Origin: Chloroflexota bacterium
Lineage (GTDB): Bacteria > Chloroflexota > Anaerolineae > Anaerolineales > Anaerolineaceae
Reading direction: 5' to 3'
NCBI GenBank assembly: GCA_011053085.1
Contig: DSBE01000039.1
Coordinates: 1 to 6,490, forward strand
DNA length: 6,490 nt
Shown here: positions 1 through 6,486 of the stretch, one piece after another
Position numbering within the stretch: the first letter of the stretch is position 1
Layout: each line of letters opens with the position of its first letter
Position numbers and translations under genes: made by a program
The notes under the pieces: generated by a model
Seen by the model: the letters and a program-made list of their open reading frames with translations, nothing else
What the model was told of the DNA's origin: nothing
Database searches by the model: none

Positions 1-507
1 AATTTCCACCACTCGGTTGTCAGCATCGGTGCGCACCATGCCGAATTTCTCCGGCCTTATGGTGTCAAATAACACCAGGATCACATCATCATCCGTCGAA
101 CTTTTTTGGTACCCTTGGGCAAACACATCATGCGGCCGCATGATGGTATCGGCCATGCCGAAGAAGACCACCTTGCCCTTAACTTGATGATAGGCGGAAT
201 CCAGCGCGTGTGCCAAACCGGGTGAAGTGGACTGCGCCTGCCCAATAGCCTGCTCCTGCACCACATAACTGATATCACAGCCAAATCGCTGACCACTGCC
301 AAAATAACCGATCAACTGGTGTTTGGTCTCGTTGACCACAAAAACGACCTGTTTCAATCCGGCATTGGTCAGGTTGTCCAGCGTGAATTGCGAAATTGGT
401 TTGTAGCGGTTATTTTGAATGACCGGATACAGTTCTTTGGGATAGGGCAAACCAAGCCGCAGCCCTTTCCCTGCTGCCGGGATCAATCCAATCAATTCTT
501 CAGCCAT
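1..507 (-). CDS. Sugar-1-phosphate nucleotidyltransferase, N-terminal part (runs off the left edge)
   Basis: This is the first 169 codons of a gene that continues past base 1, read without a stop. The product looks like a GT-A/Rossmann-type NTP transferase (RmlA/GalU superfamily), which joins a sugar-1-phosphate to an NTP to give an activated nucleotide sugar in the cytoplasm. The N-terminal signature is seen at residues 8-29, LIPAAGKGLRLGLPYPKELY, with the P-loop-like GKGLR at 13-17 and the conserved lysine at K24. A QEQAIGQAQ segment follows at 84-92. GMAD at 117-120 supplies the likely metal-binding Asp120, and PEKFGMV lies at 152-158. The usual G-x-G-T-R threonine is leucine here, and the R-to-K spacing is shorter than in RmlA. 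The start is ATG 507-505, with GGGAGG five bases upstream, inside the 3' end of the polymerase gene, which it overlaps by 8 nt. The nucleotide and sugar specificity cannot be read from this part; it could be a thymidylyl-, uridylyl- or cytidylyltransferase. Confidence 0.85.
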   Translation of the reverse strand, partial: MAEELIGLIPAAGKGLRLGLPYPKELYPVIQNNRYKPISQFTLDNLTNAGLKQVVFVVNETKHQLIGYFGSGQRFGCDISYVVQEQAIGQAQSTSPGLAHALDSAYHQVKGKVVFFGMADTIMRPHDVFAQGYQKSSTDDDVILVLFDTIRPEKFGMVRTDADNRVVEI

Positions 508-1951
508 TGTTACCTCCCATTTCTAAATCTGATAAGCTGGAACGTGGTTGCTGTTTCATGATTTGGTAAATGGCAACCAGCCCGCCTAAAAAGAACCATG
601 ACAATATACTCGCTCGAATCCCATCGATACCGACGTTATAGACAAAAGGCAGGATCCAATCCACGAACAATCCCGCCACCAGCGTACCCGCCAGACCACC
701 CATGGCGCCATATACATAAGCCCGTTCAAATCCTTCCGGCACCCGGTCGATCAGGCTCCATCCCAACCGCGCAATCTCCCAACACACCCAGAAGAAGCAT
801 ATCAACCCGATCAAGCCCGTCTGGGCAACAATGTCCAGATATTGGTTGTGCGAACTGAAGTTCACCCGCCAACCGAGAATGTCCTGCAAAGGTGTATATA
901 AGTAATAATTGCTGAAGCCCATACCAAATAGAGGACTTACAACTGACATCGTGATAATAATTTTCCAGGCCTCCAGACGGGTCATTACACTGTATTGATC
1001 TGAGGAGATTGCTTCTTCCATCATAAACCATGCACCAACCAGCAAAAATGGGGTAAGCCAAATTGCACGCTGTCTGTATTTCATCAAAATGATAACCACA
1101 ACGCCTGCCAGCGGAGGGATATAACCCGATTTCCAATCACCGGCGTGAAAAATCGCTATATATAAAACCCCAACCACAAGAAGCGCTAAAATAATCCGCT
1201 TAATTGTGTGAAGCTGATTGTTGATTAAGGCCTGACTAAAGGGGATAACCAGCATCCATACCCAAAATAGGCTCCCATTGAATGCCGAAAGATGAGCGTA
1301 GCTGCGCATAAAAAGCGCAACGCCTGGCACCCAGCGCGCTGCTATATACAAAGCACCGATGCCAACAAACAGCCACGTGAACGCTTTCAGCCAGCGCAGG
1401 TCTGTGATCACATTGCCCTGTATCATGAAAGCCATGGCAGAGATCAGAAAAATAGTGAGTCCACCCAACTGTGCGGTCAGCGGCGCATGATTGGCAAGCG
1501 GCTGCCAGGGCAGCTGACCGATAAAGAACGATAACACCGCACTGAGCGAGAAAAACAACAGGGCTGTGGTCGTTCGGGGATGTACAAAATGTATGTTTCG
1601 CTGCCGGATGACCATATCGGCAAACCACAAAACTGCCATCCCTGCCACCCCCAATATGACGGCATTCACGCCGCCGGGTCCGGTATAACCAACAAAATAA
1701 GTCCCGATCAATATCGCCAGCAACCCTAAAGCCGGCCATTGGGTCAATGTGATCGCGCCGAGAATCCCAACAACACCAATTAAAACCAGCTGCAGATGAT
1801 CCAGTGAATCAAGCAGGGCAAGCATCATGCTGATGATAAGCACACCCACAACGATTCCCCAGCGCAGCCACTTATTCATAGTTGGACTATGGAGAAATTC
1901 GCGCCACTTTCCCGGCTGTAGCAACTGACTCATTATGCCGAAGTTTTTCAT
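500..1951 (-). CDS. O-antigen polymerase/ligase family membrane protein (Wzy/WaaL-like)
   Basis: The 483-residue protein is strongly hydrophobic, with roughly a dozen membrane-spanning stretches (for example about 32-48, 54-72, 127-145, 225-241, 252-268, 373-391, 412-432 and 446-465). The Wzy_C-type core is visible: R325 in TRLEAW, then PLFGMG at 340-345, a long external loop, and SSHNQYL at 366-372 followed by GLIGL. The arginine and histidine of this loop are the residues typically important in O-antigen ligases and polymerases. Such proteins act in the cytoplasmic membrane on undecaprenyl-linked repeat units, either polymerising them or moving finished glycan to an acceptor. Sequence alone does not separate Wzy from WaaL or from a protein O-glycosyltransferase. 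The start ATG at 1951 shares ATGA with the stop of the preceding glycosyltransferase, so translation is probably coupled. A second in-frame ATG at codon 7 is possible but lacks a site of its own. Confidence 0.85.
   Translation of the reverse strand: MKNFGIMSQLLQPGKWREFLHSPTMNKWLRWGIVVGVLIISMMLALLDSLDHLQLVLIGVVGILGAITLTQWPALGLLAILIGTYFVGYTGPGGVNAVILGVAGMAVLWFADMVIRQRNIHFVHPRTTTALLFFSLSAVLSFFIGQLPWQPLANHAPLTAQLGGLTIFLISAMAFMIQGNVITDLRWLKAFTWLFVGIGALYIAARWVPGVALFMRSYAHLSAFNGSLFWVWMLVIPFSQALINNQLHTIKRIILALLVVGVLYIAIFHAGDWKSGYIPPLAGVVVIILMKYRQRAIWLTPFLLVGAWFMMEEAISSDQYSVMTRLEAWKIIITMSVVSPLFGMGFSNYYLYTPLQDILGWRVNFSSHNQYLDIVAQTGLIGLICFFWVCWEIARLGWSLIDRVPEGFERAYVYGAMGGLAGTLVAGLFVDWILPFVYNVGIDGIRASILSWFFLGGLVAIYQIMKQQPRSSLSDLEMGGNNG
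513..518 (-). promoter_or_regulatory. Ribosome binding site of the nucleotidyltransferase gene
   Basis: GGGAGG reads on the minus strand five bases before the ATG at 507. It lies within the last codons of the upstream polymerase gene, whose TGA stop is at 502-500. The strong site and the 8-nt overlap fix the start and suggest coupled translation of the two genes. Confidence 0.75.
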
Positions 1952-3144
1952 CTTACAAATGCCTCATCCTCCTGAAAGTTTTTCCTTCCAACCGATTCCA
2001 CCACATCAAGGAATATTGGCAGAACAGCCTCCCAGTCATACTGTTCTTTCACGAACCGAAGCGCGTCAACTGCCAGTCGCTTACGCAAATCAACATCACG
2101 CAACAAAACAATCGTCTGGCGGGCGAATTGTTCTGCTGTATTACCGATCAGCAGTTGTTTCCCGGGTTGGGCATTCAATCCCTCCGCCCCTTTACTGGTC
2201 GAAACCACCGGGGTTCCCAGCGCCATGGCTTCGAGGATCTTCAACCGTGTGCCCCCACCCACCAACAGAGGCACCACACTGACCCACGAACGTGCAATCA
2301 ATGGGTATATGTTATCAACAAAACCAGTTTGCACAACCCCCTGATAAGCGGGAAACGGCAAGCCAGCCGGATCGCCAGTGATCGTCAGGCGCACATGCGG
2401 GATTTGCTCTTGTATCAACGGCAGAACAAATCCTGCAAACCAGATCATGGCTTCATAATTCGGACGGTAGCGGAAAGACCCGGTGAAGATCATCGTATCA
2501 GGTTCAGGCGCCTCATGGACATGTTCATACGATTGCACAGAAACCGCATTGGGAATCACATGAATGTCAGCCTCAGAGACCAGTGATAACAGCAGAGACT
2601 GTTCTTTCTCTGAAACCACCGTGCAGGTTTCACCCATCAGCACGCGATCCAAAAAACGCCGGTGTTTGTGCCAGGTGAGTGCGGCGCGCATACGCGCCAA
2701 TCCGGCTGCTTTTTGATATTGTTCATACAGCACGCCCACTTCAATTTCTTCAAACAATGCCGGTACATCCTTAACCAAATGGCGATAGGCAGCCATCTGC
2801 CATTGCGAGAGGATCACCAGGTCAAAATCCTCCCCCAATAACGCTTGCTGGATCGCATTCTCCATTTCCGCAGAATAGGTGTCGATCAAAGAACGAGGCT
2901 GTGGATGGAAAAATCCCATCAATGCGCTCAAGTTACTCGGCCGAAATTCTCGCCACGGCGCCACCCGAACAGTTGCGCAGATAGCCTGTAGTTCTTTCTT
3001 CTCTGCGTCAGCAGGTTCATCAGCAAAACTCAACAGATGCACCTCGTGGCGATCCGCCAGACCGCGCAGCAGATTGTAAATGCGCAGCTTTGAGCCATTG
3101 TCTGTCGGGAAGGGAAACCATCGTGACAAGAACAGGATTTTCAT
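1948..3144 (-). CDS. GT4-type glycosyltransferase (resembles PEP-CTERM/EpsH1-associated sugar transferases)
   Basis: The 398-residue protein has a two-domain GT-B layout. The N-terminal half opens with MKILFLSRWFPFPTDNGSK and has LRGLADRHEVHLLSF at 26-40, the acceptor-side Rossmann domain with a loop rich in glycine, lysine and arginine. The C-terminal donor domain shows FTGSFRYRPNYEA (220-232), ITGDPAG (255-261), GFVDNIYPLIA (274-284) and the nucleotide-sugar loop GGGTRLKILEAMALGTPVVS (296-315), with E305 as the conserved glutamate, followed by GAEGL. This pattern matches retaining GT4 enzymes, in particular those named for PEP-CTERM/exosortase polysaccharide loci, although no such locus partner is visible here. 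It should add one sugar to the growing lipid-linked unit in the cytoplasm; donor and acceptor are unknown. No signal peptide or membrane segment is seen. It begins 9 nt after the GT2 gene with GGAG three bases before the ATG, a short spacing, and ends in the ATGA overlap with the polymerase. Confidence 0.9.
   Translation of the reverse strand: MKILFLSRWFPFPTDNGSKLRIYNLLRGLADRHEVHLLSFADEPADAEKKELQAICATVRVAPWREFRPSNLSALMGFFHPQPRSLIDTYSAEMENAIQQALLGEDFDLVILSQWQMAAYRHLVKDVPALFEEIEVGVLYEQYQKAAGLARMRAALTWHKHRRFLDRVLMGETCTVVSEKEQSLLLSLVSEADIHVIPNAVSVQSYEHVHEAPEPDTMIFTGSFRYRPNYEAMIWFAGFVLPLIQEQIPHVRLTITGDPAGLPFPAYQGVVQTGFVDNIYPLIARSWVSVVPLLVGGGTRLKILEAMALGTPVVSTSKGAEGLNAQPGKQLLIGNTAEQFARQTIVLLRDVDLRKRLAVDALRFVKEQYDWEAVLPIFLDVVESVGRKNFQEDEAFVR
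1962..1973 (-). promoter_or_regulatory. Ribosome binding region of the polymerase/ligase gene
   Basis: AGGAGGATGAGG reads on the minus strand inside the last codons of the preceding glycosyltransferase. The perfect AGGAGG is 16 bases from the ATG at 1951, which is longer than usual. The second GAGG is 10 bases away, a workable distance. The arrangement fits re-initiation at the ATGA overlap and supports the 1951 start over the internal ATG at 1933. Confidence 0.5.
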
Positions 3145-3153
3145 ATGCTCCGC

Positions 3154-4059
3154 TTATCCCGGCTGTTTTCCCCAGCGGCCACGCATGAAATCAAGCAGTC
3201 CCTGCCACATGGCATCCCTGTAGGCACTTTTGTCACGCCACTTGGGGCGCAGCGACCAACTCACCAAGGTACGCAGAATCTGTGCCAGCGTATATAGCCA
3301 GACTTTGATAGGCGCATGGTGTTTTTTCAACATCAGCAGCCGGTTGCGGGTATTGTAATACATCAAGGACGGTTTCGGCACATAATTGCGCTGGACGCCT
3401 TTGTGCCACAACTGTGCCATCGGAACATGCACGACCTTCCAGCCCGACCTGGTCGCTCGCAAACACCATTCGGTCTCTTCCCAGTAGTAGAAAAAGCGTG
3501 CATCAATCATCCCGATGGCTTCAATCACCGCACGGCGCACCATGATAGCGCAGCCAGAGACCCACTCCACCTGATGTGGCTCGCATAGCTGACCTTGATC
3601 CTGTTCATCCTTTGCGAGATGACTGCTCTCCCAGTAAGGACCCAGCATGCCGCCGCCAGACTGGATATAATCAGGTTCATCGAAATGATACACCATCGGC
3701 CCGACGATCCCGATCTTTTCATCTGACTCACCAACTTCAATCAGTCGCTCCAGACAGTGAGTATCCAACACAGTATCTTCATTCAGGACGAACACCCAAT
3801 CAGCACCTTTTGCTATCGCCAGTTCAATGCCCACGTTGTTGTTACCGGCATAACCCAGATTCTCTGCCAGCGAAATAATTTCCACCCCTGGATGATGCTC
3901 CTGAATGGCTTCCACTGAGCCATCGCTGGAAGCGTTGTCCAGCACGATCACGTCATGATGCGAATAGGTGTTCCCCAGCAATGAATCCAGACACGCCAGG
4001 GTATCATCACGGCGGTTGGTATTCAGAATGACGGAAACAACATAGGGTTCTGGCAACAT
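3154..4059 (-). CDS. GT2 glycosyltransferase, rhamnosyltransferase (WbbL)-like
   Basis: The 301-residue inverting GT-A enzyme shows the family's motifs in order: VSVILNTNRRDDT at 8-20, VLDNASSDGS at 39-48 for nucleotide binding, AENLGYAGNNNVG at 65-77, and LNEDT at 92-96, whose Asp95 stands where the metal-binding Asp of LNPDT lies. WVSGCAIMVRR follows at 166-176, FFYYWEETEWCLR at 189-201 with the acidic pair expected to include the catalytic base, and LWHKG at 217-221. The C-terminal part has YYNTRNRLLMLKKH (234-247), typical of the WbbL-like group, then a moderately hydrophobic, basic tail that may touch the membrane. The length fits the family. It likely transfers a deoxyhexose or similar sugar onto the lipid-linked unit, but rhamnose is only an inference from family resemblance. 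The gene starts 12 nt after the epimerase stop, with GAGG three bases before the ATG, a short spacing. Confidence 0.9.
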   Translation of the reverse strand: MLPEPYVVSVILNTNRRDDTLACLDSLLGNTYSHHDVIVLDNASSDGSVEAIQEHHPGVEIISLAENLGYAGNNNVGIELAIAKGADWVFVLNEDTVLDTHCLERLIEVGESDEKIGIVGPMVYHFDEPDYIQSGGGMLGPYWESSHLAKDEQDQGQLCEPHQVEWVSGCAIMVRRAVIEAIGMIDARFFYYWEETEWCLRATRSGWKVVHVPMAQLWHKGVQRNYVPKPSLMYYNTRNRLLMLKKHHAPIKVWLYTLAQILRTLVSWSLRPKWRDKSAYRDAMWQGLLDFMRGRWGKQPG

Positions 4060-4071
4060 TTCCCTCAGGTT

Positions 4072-5067
4072 CTACTCAATCCAGGCACGCGGGAAGTTCT
4101 TTTCCACTTCCACATGGGTGAACTTCTGGCTCGAACGCGCACCATGCTGCTTGACCCAGGCCGCCATCCGCTTCAAACCATCTGCCAGACTGCTCAGGTC
4201 GTTATGTCCAAAGACACTGCGCACCTTATCGTGAGAAGCATAGGCTTCAATCACTTCATTGCGGGGTGGTAGGTGGGTGACATTCAATTCATAGCCCATG
4301 GCCGCCGCCACTGCCCGCGCCAGTTCATTGATCGTATAGGGTTGATCCGCACCGATGTTGAAGATTTGATTATAGGCCCAGGGATAATTGACAGACTCCG
4401 CGATGATCGGCGCAACATCGCTGATATATGAGAAGGCCCGTTTCTGCTCACCATCACCAAAAATCGTCATTGGGCGGCCTTGCAGCAACTGGTTCATAAA
4501 AATGCCAACCACATTGCGGTATTTGTCACCAATATTCTGCCGTTCGCCATAGACATTGTGCGGCCGGAAGATGATGTAGTCGAGGTCAAACATCTCTTTG
4601 CAAACACGCAATTCCTGCTCAACCGCCAGTTTGGCGATGCCATAGGGGTCTTCGGGGTGGGCTGGTGTTTCTTCTGTCATCGGCAGCACCGGACTGGTGC
4701 CATACACGGCGATCGAAGAGGTGAAAATGAAGCACTTCACGCCGTGATTGACAGAAGCATTGATCAGATTAACGCTGCCGATGAGATTGTTGTTGTAATT
4801 GAAAACCTTGATGAAGTGGCTTAATCCTTCGGCGGCATAGGCAGCCAGATGATAGACATAATCAAATTTCTCAGCCGCAAACAAGTCCTCAATCAAGGCA
4901 GTGTCATTAATGCTGCCCTGTACAAACCGTGCGCCAACCGGCACATTGTCTTCAAATCCCCCGCTGAGATCATCCAGCACCGTAACGTTCATTCCAAGTT
5001 GCACCAATGATTCCGCCACATGTGAGCCGATAAAACCCGCCCCACCGGTTACCAAAACATTTTCCAT
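4072..5067 (-). CDS. NAD-dependent epimerase/dehydratase (extended SDR), nucleotide-sugar modifying
   Basis: The 331-residue protein is a complete extended short-chain dehydrogenase. The NAD-binding motif TGGAGFIGSH lies at 7-16 and the acidic residues D32 and D33 end the second strand, favouring NAD over NADP. HLAAYAAEG is at 73-81, the catalytic serine region FTSSIAVYG at 115-123, and the YxxxK pair is Y142 and K146 in DPYGIAK. FRPHNVYGERQ (167-177) and FSYISDV (212-218) belong to the substrate-side half, and FNIGADQPYTINELA (236-250) follows. These features point to a UDP- or dTDP-sugar 4-epimerase, or less likely a dehydratase, making a precursor for the neighbouring transferases. The segment after HLAA does not match the usual GalE form, so the substrate stays open. 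The start is certain: AAGGAGGT sits seven bases before ATG 5067. The gene follows the only sizeable intergenic gap in the window. Confidence 0.92.
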   Translation of the reverse strand: MENVLVTGGAGFIGSHVAESLVQLGMNVTVLDDLSGGFEDNVPVGARFVQGSINDTALIEDLFAAEKFDYVYHLAAYAAEGLSHFIKVFNYNNNLIGSVNLINASVNHGVKCFIFTSSIAVYGTSPVLPMTEETPAHPEDPYGIAKLAVEQELRVCKEMFDLDYIIFRPHNVYGERQNIGDKYRNVVGIFMNQLLQGRPMTIFGDGEQKRAFSYISDVAPIIAESVNYPWAYNQIFNIGADQPYTINELARAVAAAMGYELNVTHLPPRNEVIEAYASHDKVRSVFGHNDLSSLADGLKRMAAWVKQHGARSSQKFTHVEVEKNFPRAWIE

Positions 5068-5130
5068 TACTGTTACCTCCTTGTATGTATGGTGATATTC
5101 TCACTGATATTTTCAAAATATTGATCTACA
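5068..5130 (-). other. 63-nt A/T-rich intergenic spacer with a short dyad and direct repeat
   Basis: This is the only sizeable gap in the gene row. On the plus strand it holds a perfect 7+7 inverted repeat around one base, atatttt-c-aaaatat (5107-5121). It also holds two copies of tgatatt 12 bases apart (5093-5099 and 5105-5111), the second overlapping the inverted repeat. As RNA the dyad would be a weak all-A/U stem with no U-run, so it does not look like an intrinsic terminator. A possible minus-strand promoter would use TTGATG at 5134-5129 as a -35 box, but the -10 at the right distance (AATATC) matches poorly. The dyad could be a protein-binding site or chance in A/T-rich sequence. Confidence 0.3.
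5075..5082 (-). promoter_or_regulatory. Strong ribosome binding site of the epimerase gene
   Basis: AAGGAGGT reads on the minus strand seven bases before the ATG at 5067. It matches the 16S rRNA tail fully and has ideal spacing. It is the best-placed site in the window and fixes the epimerase start. Confidence 0.85.
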
Positions 5131-6486
5131 TCAACCCCGTCTGTTTTTGGTTGTGATCAGACATCTGTACAATTCTTCAATCTCATCCATCTCTTCAGAA
5201 ATTGTTTTTACTGATTTAATTCCGCTTTTCAGCCTCTCTATGATGCCCGGCTCAGTCAGCACCCGCTCGATCTGCGCCTGCAGGTCACTGACTGAATCAT
5301 ATTGAAAAAGCAAACCGTTGACATCATGCTCGATGAATTCGGCAATGCCGCCCACGTTGGCACCAATCACCGGCGTCTTGCTGGCAAAAGCTTCCTGGAT
5401 AACGCGCGGATTGTTCTCATGCCAGCGCGAAGGCACCACCAGCACGTCAATCCCAGCCAACACCTGTTCCAACTGCTCACGAGAAAACGTTCCCTTGAAC
5501 TGAATCGGATCGCCATCGCTTGCCATTGCCTGCACAGAAGCAGCGTAATCAGGATTAATTTCTATGTTCCCATATATTGAGAGGCTGGCATTCCCTTCTT
5601 TCGCAGCATATTGAAAAGCTTCCACCAGGGCATCTACACCCTTGATTGGGATCAACTGCCCGATATAACCAAACCGAATCGAATCATCTGTAGTTTCCTT
5701 CGTTGAACCGTTTAGCCACGCCAAATCATGCCCTGAGTGAATCACCCGAACCGGCGAAGCAAAAATCCCGTTACTATCCATCACCCTTGCTAGATGCGTT
5801 GATGGCGCGGTCACACAATCAATTTCCTTTGCAATCTCAACCATAACACGCCTGCGGTCTGCCATATCAAGCGCCATACCTCGCAAACCACGTTGACGAG
5901 TCAGCCAGGCATGATGGCTGGCTTCGCTCAGCAGGTTTTCCACCCTCTTCTCCGGCAGGAACTTCTTCAGACCTTGATATACTCTGGTATTCCATAGCAT
6001 ACACCGCAAACAATCCCAATCGGTGGTGCAGCCATCACACAGGCTGCCATCTCCACGCACCAGGTTGATCTTTGGACAAATCATCCAGAAATCCGTCAGG
6101 GTAAAGAGCACGGGCAGATCTTGCTTTTTAGCTGCACGCACCACTCCCGCTCCAAGTGTGATCAAAGAAATGATGTGCACCACATCTGGCTGCCATTCTC
6201 CTAACCAACCATCCACAGAAGATTCAACCAGTTTGTTGTCATACAGAGATCGGTTAGGGTCATCCGCGCGGGTCCAATTCAAATTCACCCGCCGCACCCG
6301 CACCTCTTCGTAGACATCGTCTGTAAACCCGTTCCATTGATCAGCGCCTGTTTCCCAATCACCCGCGCACAACATCTGAACCGTATGGCCTCGCTGCTGC
6401 AATTCCCTTGCATAGCTCAATGCGCGCTGCTCAGCACCGGCGGTGCGTTGCGGAGGAAAAAAATGGCTGACCAGCAATATCTTCAT
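5131..6486 (-). CDS. GT4-family glycosyltransferase with an N-terminal-domain cysteine cluster
   Basis: The 451-residue protein is a full GT-B retaining glycosyltransferase. The N-terminal domain opens with MKILLVSHFFPP and has GAEQRALSYARELQQRGH at 17-34. After TLTDFWMICPK (129-139) comes a cluster of cysteines, C137, C150, C153, C159 and C162, in a loop containing DGSLCDGC. The donor domain shows FGYIGQLIPIKGVDALVEAF (272-291), IYGN (304-307), and the EX7E element E357 to E365 in RWHENNPRVIQEAFASKTPV, followed by GANVGGIAEFI and DVNGLLF. These are the donor-phosphate and ribose contacts of the GT4 family. It is expected to transfer a sugar from a nucleotide donor to the lipid-linked unit in the cytoplasm; the sugar is unknown. 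The ATG at 6486 is four bases from the window edge, so its ribosome binding site is not visible. The start is chosen because MKILLVSHFFPP is a typical complete GT4 beginning. Confidence 0.9.
   Translation of the reverse strand: MKILLVSHFFPPQRTAGAEQRALSYARELQQRGHTVQMLCAGDWETGADQWNGFTDDVYEEVRVRRVNLNWTRADDPNRSLYDNKLVESSVDGWLGEWQPDVVHIISLITLGAGVVRAAKKQDLPVLFTLTDFWMICPKINLVRGDGSLCDGCTTDWDCLRCMLWNTRVYQGLKKFLPEKRVENLLSEASHHAWLTRQRGLRGMALDMADRRRVMVEIAKEIDCVTAPSTHLARVMDSNGIFASPVRVIHSGHDLAWLNGSTKETTDDSIRFGYIGQLIPIKGVDALVEAFQYAAKEGNASLSIYGNIEINPDYAASVQAMASDGDPIQFKGTFSREQLEQVLAGIDVLVVPSRWHENNPRVIQEAFASKTPVIGANVGGIAEFIEHDVNGLLFQYDSVSDLQAQIERVLTEPGIIERLKSGIKSVKTISEEMDEIEELYRCLITTKNRRG

Noticed and set aside
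319..561. Plus-strand open frame of 80 codons across the nucleotidyltransferase start.
   Set aside because: It is antisense to the nucleotidyltransferase and polymerase ends and resembles no known protein.
726..1136. Minus-strand open frame of 136 codons overlapping the conserved loop of the polymerase.
   Set aside because: The polymerase frame carries the R325 and H368 motifs without interruption across this stretch, so there is no frameshift to explain and this frame is a shadow.
1236..1739. Minus-strand open frame of 167 codons inside the polymerase gene.
   Set aside because: It is an out-of-frame reading of the polymerase, rich in Cys, Arg and His with no hydrophobic segments, whereas the true frame gives a full membrane protein with the Wzy_C core.
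1882..2586. Plus-strand open frame of 234 codons opposite the second GT4 and the start of the polymerase.
   Set aside because: It lies antisense to two genes with clear family motifs, has no recognisable domain and a composition rich in His, Arg, Gln and Cys typical of a shadow frame, and shows no convincing ribosome binding site.
5107..5121. Possible intrinsic terminator between the first GT4 and the epimerase.
   Set aside because: The stem would be made only of A-U pairs with almost no loop and is not followed by a U-run on the transcribed strand, so it would not stop transcription by the usual mechanism.
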